Below, in pieces: positions 11,441 through 25,400 of a DNA stretch of 64,000 bases (within the stretch, counting starts at the first letter, position 1; each line of letters begins with the position of its first letter). The DNA comes from Phalacrocorax aristotelis (Eukaryota; Chordata; Aves; Suliformes; Phalacrocoracidae): contig NC_134282.1 in the NCBI RefSeq assembly GCF_949628215.1, forward strand, positions 11,592,223 to 11,656,222. The letters run 5' to 3'. The notes under the pieces were generated by a model. The model had not been told where the DNA came from, did no database searches, and saw nothing but the letters and a program-made list of their open reading frames with translations. The position numbers and the translations under genes are program-made.

Positions 11441-13160
11441 CTGTTACTTGAAAGGAAAGATTCACTCTGTGATGATTACAAATGGAAAGACTGAATAATA
11501 GGTGCTGTTGAGACAGTCTCATGACTGGGGAAAATTCCTCACATCTCCTGCTGCTGCTTTCACCACCATCATTTGGGCTATTTCATCTTGCAGTAGCGCT
11601 TGCAGGGCTGGTCAGTGCCACAGGGGCCAGCTCTGATGCTCCCAGTTCGAGGTCCAGTACCGTAACTGGAAAGAGAAGAATGTGTGAAGACAAACCCATG
11701 AGAATAGAGAGCTAAAGGAAACAAGAGACAAACCCTTGCAGTGATGGAGTTATCACAGCTTGGCTATTTTCCGGGTTGCAATTTCCCGCAGACATATAAT
11801 TAGAGTGGGAAAAAAGAACTTGTATGTGTTTCAGTTAAAACCACTGTCCTGATCTTTATGACTTTCAAGATGAAAAAATAAATCTCAGAGTATCTGTATC
11901 TGAATCCAGGAATGCATTTTCCTTCTAATTTCACAGGGTCTCCATAACTGCAATTAGCTATTGAGACTGTCTGTCTTTTCTTAGTCCCACCTAACTATTC
12001 AGTGAAATTTTATATCAATGCCCATTTAGCACCTCACCATTTTCCCTTTTGGTTTGGTGACAGCATCCCCCTAGATGTCAGTGGTAACTGGAATAGGCTC
12101 TGGAAGGAGTAATGAATCTCTGTTAAGTTAATTTCCTTCTCTACAGAGTTTTCAAATAATCACTGTTTCAATCATATGATATTTCACCAAGAGTTCTCTG
12201 TAGCAATCTAGTGCACTAAAACATATCGCCAGATGAAAATTATCAGAAAAATTCAGTGAAGTGCCAGAGCCAGCCCACTAAGTTGCTTTAAGGGCTGAGG
12301 GGGAAGGAAAGTGCTTGTGAAAACATAGATGAGTGAGTGACTTGTCTGGCTCTCAGGGGCCAGGGGTAAAACCACCAGCAATCAAGTGCTGGGGGGAAAA
12401 AAGAGAGTGCTGAAAACTCAACTGCCTTGACATGTGGGCATGTTCAGAAGACTAAAATGTCTTCCTTCATTTTGAGGCCATTTTTCTGGGCAACTGGTGT
12501 TTATACGCTTACAAACAGAAGAGCCACAAAAGAATTAAAATACTGATTTTCCTTAGCAGGAAACGGAAGTCTACCCCACAACAGAAATCTTTCTCTATAT
12601 TTTCACTGTAGTGAAAATGTTACTCCTTTTATTGACAACATTGTACTTGTCAAGCAAAAGTCAAGTCAATAGCTAATAGCTTCTTAAAACACAGGGTCTT
12701 GACATGTAAAGTCTTTGCTTTCAGTTAATGGAAACAGGCCACCACAAGAGAACTCAGCTGTACCCTCCTGGTCTAATCCACCTCAGAAACCGCTGAAAGA
12801 CGGTAAATGGGGTGAGTGGGAATGGAGTATGGCTGTTGGGGGCCAGTCTTGGTCCCTATGGTTTTGCAGGAGAAAAGATAGCACATTCTTGCAAATGTAT
12901 TTGTAACTTTTTGCCTGCTCCCCATAAACTTACTTTTGTTCATTCACAATTGCCCACAAGTAGCCTAGTCGTCCCTCAACCACAAAATTTATCACCAAGA
13001 CTTACATGAAGGTTTGCTGCAGAAAACAAAAGGGGGGAAAAAAACCTGGAAAAGGGGAAAGATATTTTTTCCATTGCTACAGATATCCCATGCTAGTGCT
13101 TCCTACCAAGAACCACTTTCAGGCTTATCAAAATAGGATAGAGATGGTTTCATCAGCGTG
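11441..13160. other. Non-coding DNA
   Basis: I see no gene or clear repeat in this stretch. Its open frames are under 66 codons. Confidence 0.65.
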
Positions 13161-13290
13161 CTACTGCTCCCTCAACCATGGTCTGACCTTGGGCAGGTAA
13201 TTTATCTGGTCTGTGCATCAGTTTTCTCTTCTACAGAAAGGGGGAATTGAATTTTACCTTATAGGGGCATGCTGTGAAGCTGCAGAGTTT
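13161..13290 (+). repeat. MIR CORE-SINE
   Basis: The plus strand follows the MIR consensus over more than 100 bp: tctgaccttgggcaggtaat, then tctgtgcatcagttttctc, ttctacagaaaggggga, and accttataggggcatgctgt. MIR is an amniote-wide SINE and is sparse in birds, so this is an old insertion. The 3' end is ragged and the tRNA-derived head is missing or unrecognisable. Confidence 0.75.
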
Positions 13291-13422
13291 TAAGGCTGAC
13301 AGGAGCAGACCTAATAGAGGGAGAAGATACAAGTCCCTGAGGCAGATGCATCTCTTAGGTGCATTTCCCAAGACTTTGCCCTTACTGTGCATTTTATAAA
13401 CAAGACCAGAAGGATTTACTCT

Positions 13423-13478
13423 AAAAAAAAAAAAAAAGAAAGAAAGAAGAAAGAAGAGATGAGAAAGAAGAGAAGAGT
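13423..13478. repeat. A15 run grading into GAAA/GAAGA purine tract
   Basis: Fifteen A bases are followed by a purely purine stretch of GAAA- and GAAGA-like units, broken only by a single T. It may be a degenerated retroposon tail or a simple repeat. Confidence 0.85.
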
Positions 13479-16400
13479 CTTAAAAATTAAACATGAGTTT
13501 AGCTACGTCTCAAAGTCATAGAATTAAATTTAAAACATCTAAGTTATGAAAGCTTTCAGATCAAAACACTACACAGTAGCTCAAATGGAACAGGTATAAA
13601 AAAGCATTTATAGCCAACTGCCCTTCTGCCACCAACTAATTCTTTGCAGGCTGGGATCAGCTTCCAGTTACAGTTACAGTTACAGTGAACATGATTATTT
13701 TCTAAGTTGTGACAAACTCTGCTCACCTGAGAAGGTCCCTGTTTTATCACCACTACGCTGCAGCCATGCCACCATCCCAGAGCAGCAGTCCCTGCCCCAT
13801 GCATGGCATCCCCGGACCACTCACATCCTGCAGGAACAACAGCTAATTGCTGCCAGCACACAAATAACCAGCTGCACCCCTCTCACCAGGCTGGCCTGCC
13901 CATTGATGGACAAGGACAAATCAATGCATTCTCAACAGGAAAGGAGAGGGACAAGAAAGATGATCTGGATTCAATCCAGAGAAGCCTTCCTCACTGGCAG
14001 ATGCCAATTTGGGCTTGTAACTCCATCAGGAGCATGTGCATATGTCCACAGCCCAGTCCGCAGCCACAGAAACATCTTGGATGTGTGTCAAATCTCTGCC
14101 CTCCTTGCTGGTTTTCTGGAGAATTTTTTGTGTGGTTTGGCGGGGGTTGGCTTTTTTTTTTTTCTTTTTTTAATGATAAAAGTCTAAAATGACTAAATAT
14201 TTTTTTTTTTCTCTAAACGCTAAGACTAAATCTCAAAATCTGCAGTTTAAAAGGCATGAGAACCTCGAGATGTGTCCTGCAGGAGTGAGGCACATTGCCT
14301 GACAAGGGGAAAGAGCAGCAAGGGGTGGCTGCATGCTGCCGAATTGCATGTGGCTAGGATACAAAGCAGTTAGCGAGACTATACAGCTTTCTTGCTGTAG
14401 TTAATACAGCAAAGGCTCCCTGAAGGGCCCACTGATAATGGCCATTTGGACATGCAGAATCATAAATCTGTGCTGTTTTCTGTTCTTCTCACTATCCCAC
14501 TCCTCTTGGCTCTCCAGGTGACCAAGTGGTCCCTCTGAAACATCTTGCCCCAGAACATCCATTTATGGCAGTTTCTTGAGCAGCATTGCTTGCCAGATAT
14601 TATTTCTCTTAATTAGGCCTTTTGGCTGCTTGATATGCTGGAAAATTCACATTTTTCTACTCTTTTTCTCCTGCTTTTGAGTTGTTGTATTTATTCAAGA
14701 TGAAAGCCAGATGTTATATTAATAAGAGAACTGCCTTTCCTAAAGGGAAACATTCATCAATGCAGAAGCAGACATTGTAGCTTTGCTGTGAATTACTTAA
14801 ATTCCTCGGGTTTTTTCCCTTCTGAACAGGAAATCCAAGAAGATGTATTTGAAAGCAATAGTATTGTGACTGCAGAATAAAAGCCATTTACCCTAATCCC
14901 TTCAAAAGCTGGTAAGAGGGATTTAAATGTACTGAAGTTTAAAAATGTTTAAATTTGAAGGAGAGATAAACATAAACCCAAAATATTTGGTTAAAAAAAA
15001 AAAAAAAAAGAATGTTTGGATATTTTATATAGCAAATACTTTTCAAATACAACACAGATGATTACTATCAAACCAACTGGATTTTTTTTTAATGCCTGGT
15101 AGCTATTGATTTTCCTACAAAGCCTCTTCTTCCAAAGCCATTAGCACAAATGAACCTAATGACATTAAAAATGACATTTTACTTTATAATAAAATAAAAA
15201 CATTCTATAAAGCAGCTCCTTTGGTATTGTGTTGGACTGGACAGGTATGCTGTGATTATTTTGATAGAGAGGGTGGGATGGGATGACTTGGGAACAAGTC
15301 ATTTATGCAAAGATAAGCTTCCCCATGGTACAGCCCAGGCGGGTGCTTGGGGGCTCAGTGTTTATGGCACTTGGGTTTGGCACTTGTTGTGGAGCTGAGC
15401 TGGTGTGACTCTTGGTCCAGTGCTGGAGGTGCAATGTGCTCAGAGGGTGCCTATTTTTCCATTCCTTCTCTCATTTCTTTTCAAGGTGGCAGGAATGACA
15501 CCTATAGGAAGAACAATCCAGAAGAAAAATGCAGTGTTTTCTTAATACAAAAAATCAATAGCAAATAAAAAACACTTTTTATGGAAAAAAAATACCTTGC
15601 AACTGTGAGTGGGGGCAAGAGCAGCCTCACGCATCGCCCCACCTCTTGGCTGCCCCTACTGTCATGGGTGCACTGCTCACACTCACTCATGGTCTGCATC
15701 CTTTCTAGTGCCAACCATTGCTTAGAAATTTAACTTCAGGAGTATAACTTTTTGAGCAAAGACCCAACCTTCTCACATATCTAAATTAACACTTTGAAAA
15801 TATCCATCCCATGTATAAACTCTAATCTTCACTATTTAAATAAATAATGTATATCTGAGATTTATAATATCATATTTTCATAAAAACAATCATAATCCTG
15901 ATACCTCCCTTACCAGTTTTTTGAAAACTTGTTAAAGATTTAAAGCTATTATCTGTTTGTGTAGAATTTTATTTCCTTATTATTAAATATTTCCATTATG
16001 CCACTGCTGGAATATTTTTAGAATTAATATAGTCTGTTGTAATATAAAGAAGAATACTAGCATAGCTATTTTACAAAATATGTTCCAGTTGAATAAGCTA
16101 ATTAGCTTTTAATAATGAGACCCAGCCACTGGATTTACAAAGCAAGCTACCAGAGCTTAATGATTTCAAAAGCTATCACATTTACAAGTTAATGTAGTGT
16201 AAATTATTCATGAGCATCTTATAAATATGTGTAATAAGTAATTTCCAGGGCTAGTATTGCCTTAAAATTAGGTCCTTATGAAAAGTGCCTTTAGAAACAG
16301 AGCTTTGTGTGATCCCTTATTTACTGTGTTTTTTGCTATTTTCACATGAAATTGTAGAAGTTTGGAAGTAAAAGGTCATTTACCAGCCCAGATTTCCTTC

Positions 16401-19400
16401 AGTCCACGTCTCTGCTATGCCCTGACAACCCCCATGGTTTAGGGGCAAGCAGAGGCATCAGAGGCACTCTGTAATGTTCAACTTTTCCGATTCCGTCTCT
16501 TAATGGCCTACAGTTAGGGCTACCAAAACTGGAAAAGCCTCCTCTCTACCAGCAGCCATATTATCTTTGGCTTAGCAGTAGTTCATGGCACACAGAATTG
16601 AAACAAGAGCCATCTACAACAGTGTGTTGCTACCTCACACTGTGAAAAGCCCTTGTCCTTCCGCCTCCCAACACGTCCAGGACAGAAACCAATTCCAGGG
16701 AAACTTCCAGTGTCAAACCCAGGAGAGCTGCACAAAGTCATCAGCAATGCCTTTACCCTTCACCACCTGGCCCTTCCTTTCATGGGCAGGTTCTGGCTCA
16801 TCCAGCAGACTGAACTACCCTCACCTGTGGAAAAATCAGTAAATTTTATGAACTGAACAAAATCTTCCTGACCCAGGCTTCATCAGTCTCTCCCTGGGAG
16901 AAAGGCAGAGTTTCAGCAGCAAAAGGTGAATCAAGCTTATAAAATGTAAAAAATTTGGGGTACGAGCTGGTTCAGGAGAAATTCTGCAGGTAATGGAGAG
17001 TTTTGAATCTAAAGGAGAAAGACTAATTTAGGGGGAAGAGTTTCCTAAGGGCAGGAGGAGGGAAGAGTTGGCTTGGTTTTAAGGTATTTATATTTCTAGA
17101 TAGCCTTGCTACCATTGCCATTCTCGGCCTGGCTGAAGGGATTCCAACTGTCAATGGAAATAGGACTTGGTCTACAGATGTTCAGGTTAGGGCTTCAGTT
17201 TGTGTCACCTGTGGATGCTTTTCTTCAGTGCTCAGAATAGTTAAACTAGTTCATCAAGAAATTGCTTTAGTTTGTGGGAATATTGGAAAGTCATCCTCTG
17301 ACGTGGGATCACCTCTGTCAAACATTACTTTTTATGCAAAAAGAAGTGTTCTAGCAGAGATTTTTTTCATTTTATTTTATATACAGTACATAAATCTACA
17401 AGTTCTAATTCTAGTTTAAGACCAACAAATAAACACCACACAAAATTAAGGCAGGAATGCTTTCCCTGTTTAATTGCCTGTCTGAGTTACATCTTGGCAA
17501 AGTTCCCACTGTTTGTTTGTTTTTTTACATATGGTATTCTAGACATTTTCTCAGTCTTGTTATTTCACTCATCAATACAGGATCTTAGATGACTAAGAAA
17601 CGCCAATTCCTGTAGAACTGAAAACTTGCAGAAGACGACGACCCCCTTTACATTCAGATGTCACAGTTCAGGAGTGTTTTGAGTTTGCTAGGCTTGCTGG
17701 GGTTTTGAAGTCACAGCAAGATCTCTTCAGGCCTCAGAAGGAACTATGTGGTCCTCCTCATATTTCTGATTTGAATAATTAGATACAAATGCTATTTTTA
17801 AAGAATAGAGGAAACAGTTGATTTCACAATTGCTCATTTTGAGCCAGAGAGTATTGTATTTTCTCTCAGAAATGTAACTTGGCAAGATTTGTTTATATTA
17901 CCAGGAAATAGGATGGGGGGAAGATACTTGATGAATCACTTTCCTCTTATTCACTTGCTACATGGAGAAGCTGTTCAATACAAATTTGAATGAGCAGAGG
18001 TTCATTAGATACATTAAGCTCAATCTTAAAAATTACAGCTGCTTCATTATCAAAGTTCATTTGCACAACAGGAGGAGACAAGCTTGAATTGGAGGATTTC
18101 TAGCAAAACAGGTGCCACATATAGTAGAGATTTTGTCCTCAGGGGTCAGCTCAGGAATATTGGAGTCACTTCTCAAGAGATGCTAATTATTACCATGAGG
18201 CTTTCCAGCTTTCTGTATCAGTTCAAGCTGCATTTTAGCCCTGCTTTCTCAACCATGACTAAATAGCAATCATAGCAATCTGTGACAGAAAAACAGATAT
18301 GTAGACATAAATATCCACATGTGCATGACTTGCATGAGCACAGACACACCACACACACAGAGTATTATAAAAGTCCAAAACCTCTCTCCATAGGGAAAGG
18401 AAATAAGAGCAAACACCATCCTACTATAAATTAGGAGATCAACACTATGTTTTTAAACGTGGACAAAAAGGCACATGAATCCGTGAAGTCTTCTACTTGG
18501 GCATCTTCCCTATGGTCACCTTAAAGTTTCTCATCCACAAAGTTAAAATCCAGTTTTGCAGCAATAACAAGCAAAGCAGATGGGTCAACTAGTCTGCAGG
18601 GGGTTAAGAGGGATGCCAGCAATTAAAATACTTCGCTGTATTTGTTTTAGAAGTATAAAAAGATATTCAATGCATACTCCTCCAAAAAAACCATTATGGA
18701 TATTTAGTGCTTCTTGAATGTTGTACCTCCTATCAGCTGGGCTTTGAGAGGATACCCCCATGAAGCTCTGGTTCAAAAAACAAGTCGGTGTGATTCACTT
18801 AAAGGTTTCATAGAAATCATATCTTCACAAGCAATACCAAGGTCCTTGAGGAAGACATAAGGAGCAGCGTCAGTATTTGGGTCTGCCAGTCAAAGTAGTT
18901 TCCATAAACGTACCAAAGGCAGATGAAAAGGAAAAAAAAAGTTTTTGTCAATCAATTTAAAATACTTAATTTACCAGATGTTGGGAAAACCCCTCACATT
19001 TTTGCATTTTTTTTTTTGAGTTCTGTTTTTTCTCCTTCTTTAATTAGTAAGTTATTAAACATTTTTAAACCATTAAGGTTTGCCAAGCAGGTCCATCAAG
19101 CTCCATCCATCAATGAGTCCATGAGTTTTCAGTCAAGTGAAGAACAAATGAGAAATGTTGAGGCATTCAGCTAACAGGAACCAGGTGGTGCTTGACACAA
19201 TATTTTCAAGTCATGCGTCATTGTGTTGCATTCTTGAGCCTGGTGTGACTTCCTGGGAGAGTGCCAAGGTCAGGCAAACCATTATTTACAACGAATGACA
19301 TTTTGAAGATTGTACGCTCTTAAATTTCTCTTGTCCTTGTTTCTTTTGAACTAGTCTTTTTCTTCTTTTGGTTTTGACTGTAAGCTTTTTGGAACAAGGA

Positions 19401-22400
19401 TCATTATTTTCATCATCCAATTATTTCATCGTTATTGGAAAAGGTCCAGAGTCTCCACAGATCGGCCTTCACGCCTGCACTTACCAGGAGACAAATGACA
19501 GCTTCACAGACATGTGAAATGGTGCTTTCTTCTCCCTAAGGAGCAGTTTGTTGTTCTCGAGCTGTCACCCACCATAAGATCCCCCATTCACTCCTACAGC
19601 ATAACAACTCATAACTGCCTTTCTGCTGTTCTTCGGCTGTTGCATTTCTGTCCAGATTAAACTATCAGCTGCTCCAGCAGTTCCTGGTACCTACTCCTCA
19701 CTACAGGCACAACCCTGCCGAGCTGAGCCCAAGTCCACTTTCCACTCCCTTTCAAAACCTCACTTACCTGCCTCAGTCCCCTTCTGGCAGACAGACCTAT
19801 GTGCTGAGCACAGTCTCCATCTTTCCCACCCAGGGTCAGGGCATGGCTTCATTTTGCAGATTCCTGCTGCATAATAGCTCTAAGATGCTATTTTCTTATA
19901 TATTTAGCCATTCAGAAACTTGACTAAAAGTACATCTCCCATCTGATACAATCTTGCCTCACAAACTCAATCTTGTTGCTTATCGCCTTTCAGAAACCTT
20001 TTGTGGACCTCTGCGTGGCATGAACCACGCACCGGCAAACCCAGCCATCCCCCACTGCCTCGTCACTCACCAATTCCCAGCTCCAGACAGACACACTGCA
20101 GCTTCACAGACAGAAACCTCTATGATGTTTTCCATTCAGCTCCTTCGGGTTGATTTAACATCTTATGATAGATATTTTTAAACAACCTTTTGGCTGAAAG
20201 GCTTCCTGACTGCCTGCACCATTACCCCTTCACTGTAAGCACTCTAGGAGAGATGATGGTCTGCTGGAACACAATTTAAGGAACGTGCAGAACAAGGAAA
20301 CACACCAAGTGGAAGCGCTTGGGTATAATTTCCCTAATGCATCTTTTCAAAGATGGGCTGTTGATATGTGTTTTCCTTATAAAGCACTACCTGAAAAACG
20401 TTTTTCTCCTTGTCCTTCTTCCTAGAAGTCTTCAACAGTTTGCCATTTTGTAATTTTTTTCTTATTTCCTGTCTTTGTAGTACATTAAATGTCTCATTAG
20501 TTGCTTATCCACCAGGAACTGGAGATAATTATCACTTCGTTGCTTTGAATTTATACTTTGATATGATAATTTACTGTCTAGATATTATCAATAAGAGCAG
20601 GAGAAGGCAGCGTGAACACCCTGGCTGTAATCTGATGAAGGATTTGTGGCTTTCCTTGTCAGCTTTTTAACCATCCATCTGCCCATGCAGAGGCTTCACC
20701 TAGCCCCCCTGTAAATTACATTGTGATACAGAGGGAGAAGTGATTATTTCAAAACATTACTTCTAAGTTGGCGTTTCTACACAGTGTCTACAGCCCATAT
20801 GGGAAGGGATGGTAGTGCAGGACTTGTTTACAGCCCTGAACTTCCCTTGGAATTTATTAAGTAGTTAAATGGCACAAGTAGTACTCAGAGCTTGTGTTTT
20901 ATGTCCTGTTTTAATTCAGTTGTAAGTCCACTAAAAAGGTTGTCAGCAACCTTTGCTAGTTCATAGTCTATATCTGAAGGAAGAAAAGAGAGCTTGTTCT
21001 ACACTACAATTTATTCATTTATTTATTTAATAAAAGGCTAACGATAGACTGGCCTCCCTGCTAGCAATATATATCAGAACTCTACCTGTGCATAGGAGTA
21101 GCACCAGAGTTTTTGTCTGTCCAGTCTTTAAGAAGATAGCCATAAGCAAAATTCAGCCGTTCGTCTTAACAAATGTTCGCCCCAAGTGAAGGTCCCTGCA
21201 CTTAACCAGTTCCAAAACCATTTTGGTTTAGGAACAAATGAAGTGCGTGGCGCCCCTCCTCACAGCACACCCCTGCAAGCCTCTGGCTTCGGGCTCGACC
21301 TCACGTTGTATCTGCACTGCTGCCAGAGGGAAGGCAGGCCTGAACTAGTGCTACAGTTACAGGGGGAGCTTTCTGGATTCAGTGCAAGCCTAGACTAAGA
21401 TAATTAAAGTCCCTTGTCAGATGCATGTACAGACCATCACTGTCACCAAAGCCAAATTCCCATAGTTTTCTAGTCCCCAAAACAGGATGCCAGACTGCAC
21501 CTGAGGCAACATTTCTATGACCCTTTGCCAAGACAGGCTAAATAAATTCAGAAGCAAGAGGATGACAAACATGAAAATTGGAAGCAACCATGAAATTCTG
21601 CCTTTTTTTTTTTTTTTTCAAGGCAATTCCTGTTTGTAAAAGTTCCCAGTTCCTGGACTCCTCAGCTCAGCAGCTGCTTGCTTGGTTGCATAGCAACTTT
21701 CTCTTCTGCCTCTGCTTGCCAGAATCAAAAGGCCACGTGTTGCATAAAATAATTAAAGTATTTCTTGGCTCAGAAGGACTGAAGTTCAAGCAGGCTGGCT
21801 GGCACATTGTTCCCTGCACTGCTCTCCAAATTCCCACCTTGACAACAAGTGATATTCCACTGAAATCACAGACCTATAATTTGCCTCTTTTTTTTTAAGG
21901 GCACAGTGTGGTTCTTCCCGTCACGGGGCATCTCCAGCTCTGAAACTGAAGATGAAAGAGGCACCTGTACAAGATTATAATGATCCAGCATAAAGTGGGA
22001 GCATCCTGTTAGAACACCTGGTTTTAGTAGCATCTTGATTAGAAGACCCAAAGCTCTCTTGGTCTTCCCCAGTGAGACACGTGATAGCTCTTTAATACTC
22101 CATAATGGTGCAAGACCTGACTGCGACAATAACCTCCTGTCTGGATGCCAGTCACGAAGGTGAAGGCAGTCAACTCTGAAGCCTGTGCAGTATACAGACG
22201 AGCCTGAGCTCACAGCCCTGGCATGGCCAGACTGCAACATGCCATAGCCAGGTGACAGCCCATCAAAATATTACTGACACAGCTTTTGTCGATTTGGCTG
22301 GCTTTACGACAAGACTGGTTGTGGTTCAGCACGTGGCTGAAGAACGGTGAGCTCTCAAGAGGCCTCACCAGCTCCTTCAGGACTCTGCTCTGGGAGGCTG

Positions 22401-25400
22401 GTGGGTGAGCATCATTTTGATGGCCTTTCATGTATTTCTACGTACCTGCACATTTCCTCCTGGGGCTGTACGCCAACAGCAGACAAAAGACTTTCTGGAA
22501 CAGAGAGACCTAAGCTGTGCCCCTAGTCACTGCTCTGTTTGATGCTTTGTTTGTAAAATTGGTAAGGATAGAAAATTACCCCAAAGTCTTCCCAGCTGTC
22601 GCAAGCATAGCCATCTTTAGGAGCAGTCCAATTTTCAACAGGAAAAAAAAATCATCACCCTACAAAGATACTTTTTTACAGAACCTTAGGGTAAAAACCT
22701 GCACAAGCCTGAAATGACAAATGACTGTCTTTGATGGAAATATGCAGATGCATCCATGCAAGGACCCAGCCCTGCTGCCCTGTATTCCTGCTGTTCCTGG
22801 GAAACGGGTCCGTGGATTTAACACAGTCATGCTCTCATTTAATTGGCCTTACAATTAAAACTTCCCCACGTATTTTTTGCATCTCATAATTTGCACAGCA
22901 CAATGTCAGCAGAAAAGAGATCACAGTGAATGATAACTCCATCCCTGTGGAGCAAGCCTGAGTCACCTGGGCAATCCAGTATGGCCCTTGCTGTGCTTTT
23001 GGGCTAGGCCATCCATCACCAGCACCAGTGTTCGCTGCCAAGTGGCAAAGAAAAGCTCTGGCCTAGCAAATAACCATAAGGGCTCACATCAGCCACAGTC
23101 AATCCTCACCGCTTCATGTGAGGTCTGCTGGCAAATACAGCTTCCTGTGCTGTGGACATGAGCAACACATAAAAACCTCACTGGTTTAGGGAAAGCTTGA
23201 CAGTGGATCAGCCAAAGGGCCCAGCATGCAGCTTCTGAGCATCCTGCTGCTCCCTACCAGCCCAGCCAGAATTGCCTCCTTTCTTCCCCTTTCCAAAAAC
23301 CTGCACACACATATCCCGCCCCCCACAGTTCTTTTCTTTGAGTCCAAACCGGTTGCTCAGATGTAACCCGCCGGAGGACAATCAGCCCTATCTTACATTT
23401 ACCCTTATCCCCCCATGCAGGTCCCGTACCACCTTCAGGGGAATCATGCTTAATCTACATCACCTTGAATGAAAGGAGAAAATCTGGCTATTTTCATCAT
23501 TCATCCCTTTCCCTAGCATATAAAAAACTGCTTACCTTGCTGGAAATACGCTGAAATCCTGGATTTAAAACACCTAGGAACTTTTGCAGATGAGTCCAGT
23601 GCTGGATTTGATCTGAAATGTGCAATGAAGAAAAGAAGGGCAGAAGCACAGGTCTTTGTTCCTAGTCTCTATACACCACTAAGATACACATTGTGGAAGA
23701 CTGTTGGCATTGGTTTCATTCTAATCATGAGTAGTTCCGTCTGCTTTTTTTGACATGAAAGTGGTGCAAAAACCTTATAAAAACACCATCCACAAGAACT
23801 GTTGCTTACAAACAGCCTCTTCGCTATTTTGCTTTATGATGAGGGGACAGAAAAAGCACAGAGAGCACCAGGAAATTGAATTGTCAATTGTAATTTTGTG
23901 TACTTACTTTGAAAGAACATGCAAAGAACTCTTAGATTTTTACTGTAGACATAGTAAAATAATTAAAATCATTAATCTATTCTCTCATATCAAATTACAA
24001 GAGAATTTTAAAAAAGCATTCTTATCATAATGAATTCAGATATATATTGCTCAGAAATCCACTGCACCAGGATTTTTATACATACATACATATGTTGGAT
24101 AAAGGAGATCAGCATTATTCACAGGCACAGGTTCACTGGACAGGAGCAGGTGCCTGGTTAGCGGCGAAATGCCCTCTGACAGTCCCTGCCTTTACTACCA
24201 ATACACAACTAATTCACCTCCTTCATAAATACCCTGAACTCGTAGTGCAAAGTGCCTGCTGGGGAGAGAAAAGGAGGTAATGGAAAGAACAAACTTTACC
24301 AACACAGTCCTGATTTTGGGTGCCTGCAGCTTGCACAACCACCCACAGATGCCCCAATTTCCTTTCCCTGCATCTCAGTTTGGTTCACTGGGGGTTGAGG
24401 GCTCTTCAGTATTCTTGAGAAAAGACCAGCTACAGTATAGCAGCATCGATCCATTAGCCAAAAGCAGTCGGTGCCTCTGAGGAGTTTGCATAGGGTTGGT
24501 TTTTTTTTCTCTCCCATCAGAAAAGAAGTAAAAAAAATAAAAGTAAACATATGCACGTTGTGTACTTGGTCAATAAAGCTGCATTCAAATACTTAACATT
24601 AAGACTACAAATATTTACTGACCAGCTAAGGAGCAGGGAGAATCATATGCCATCCCACACCTTCCTGAACATCTCTTCTGCCCTCATTTTACTCCAAAAT
24701 GGAGTGCTCTGGTTGGAAAGCAAAGCCCCAAGAAGCATCACCCAGAGTTAGCACAAGACCTTCTGAGAAGGACGTATCAGCTGAAGCTGGGAAGCAAAGC
24801 CAAGACCTGCCAAACAGGGAAGGGAGAAAGGGCTTTTCACTTAAATACAAAAAAGAGGGTTCAAGCAGTTTCATGCTGGATTTCATCCTCAGCAAGGACA
24901 GTCGTGTCTGCCCTCTGGCACATGGCGATGTGAATATGCAAAGCAATCTGTGACCTCCTGCTGCACCATCACAGTCACAGGCAGCTGCCTGCTCCTGCCT
25001 TGGACCCCTCCCCAGGCTCTCTCAGGCTCATGTTTTCAAAAGAATTACATATTTTGGCATTTTGCTCATTTTGCGTTCTTTCTTTTTCATTCTCCATTGC
25101 TATGAGCAACCACCGGCTGCTTTCAGGTTTTGTTTTTCAATTTAGCACATAATTCAAGGCATTATACAATGATGTTTAACTACATCTAGATTATCTCCTT
25201 TCAGCTGGGGAGAGGGAGGGCTTCAGCCCCTACTCCTCTCTGCATTAGAAAAGGGAAAAGTCACCTGATGTGGGGCTGATTGCCTCTTCCCTTAGAAATA
25301 CCATGGGGTGGGTGGAAACTTGAAAGGACAATTGTACTCTGCATTTTCAGCTACCATTTCCCCTTACGCACCACAACAAATTCCAGGAAAAAAAGCACTC

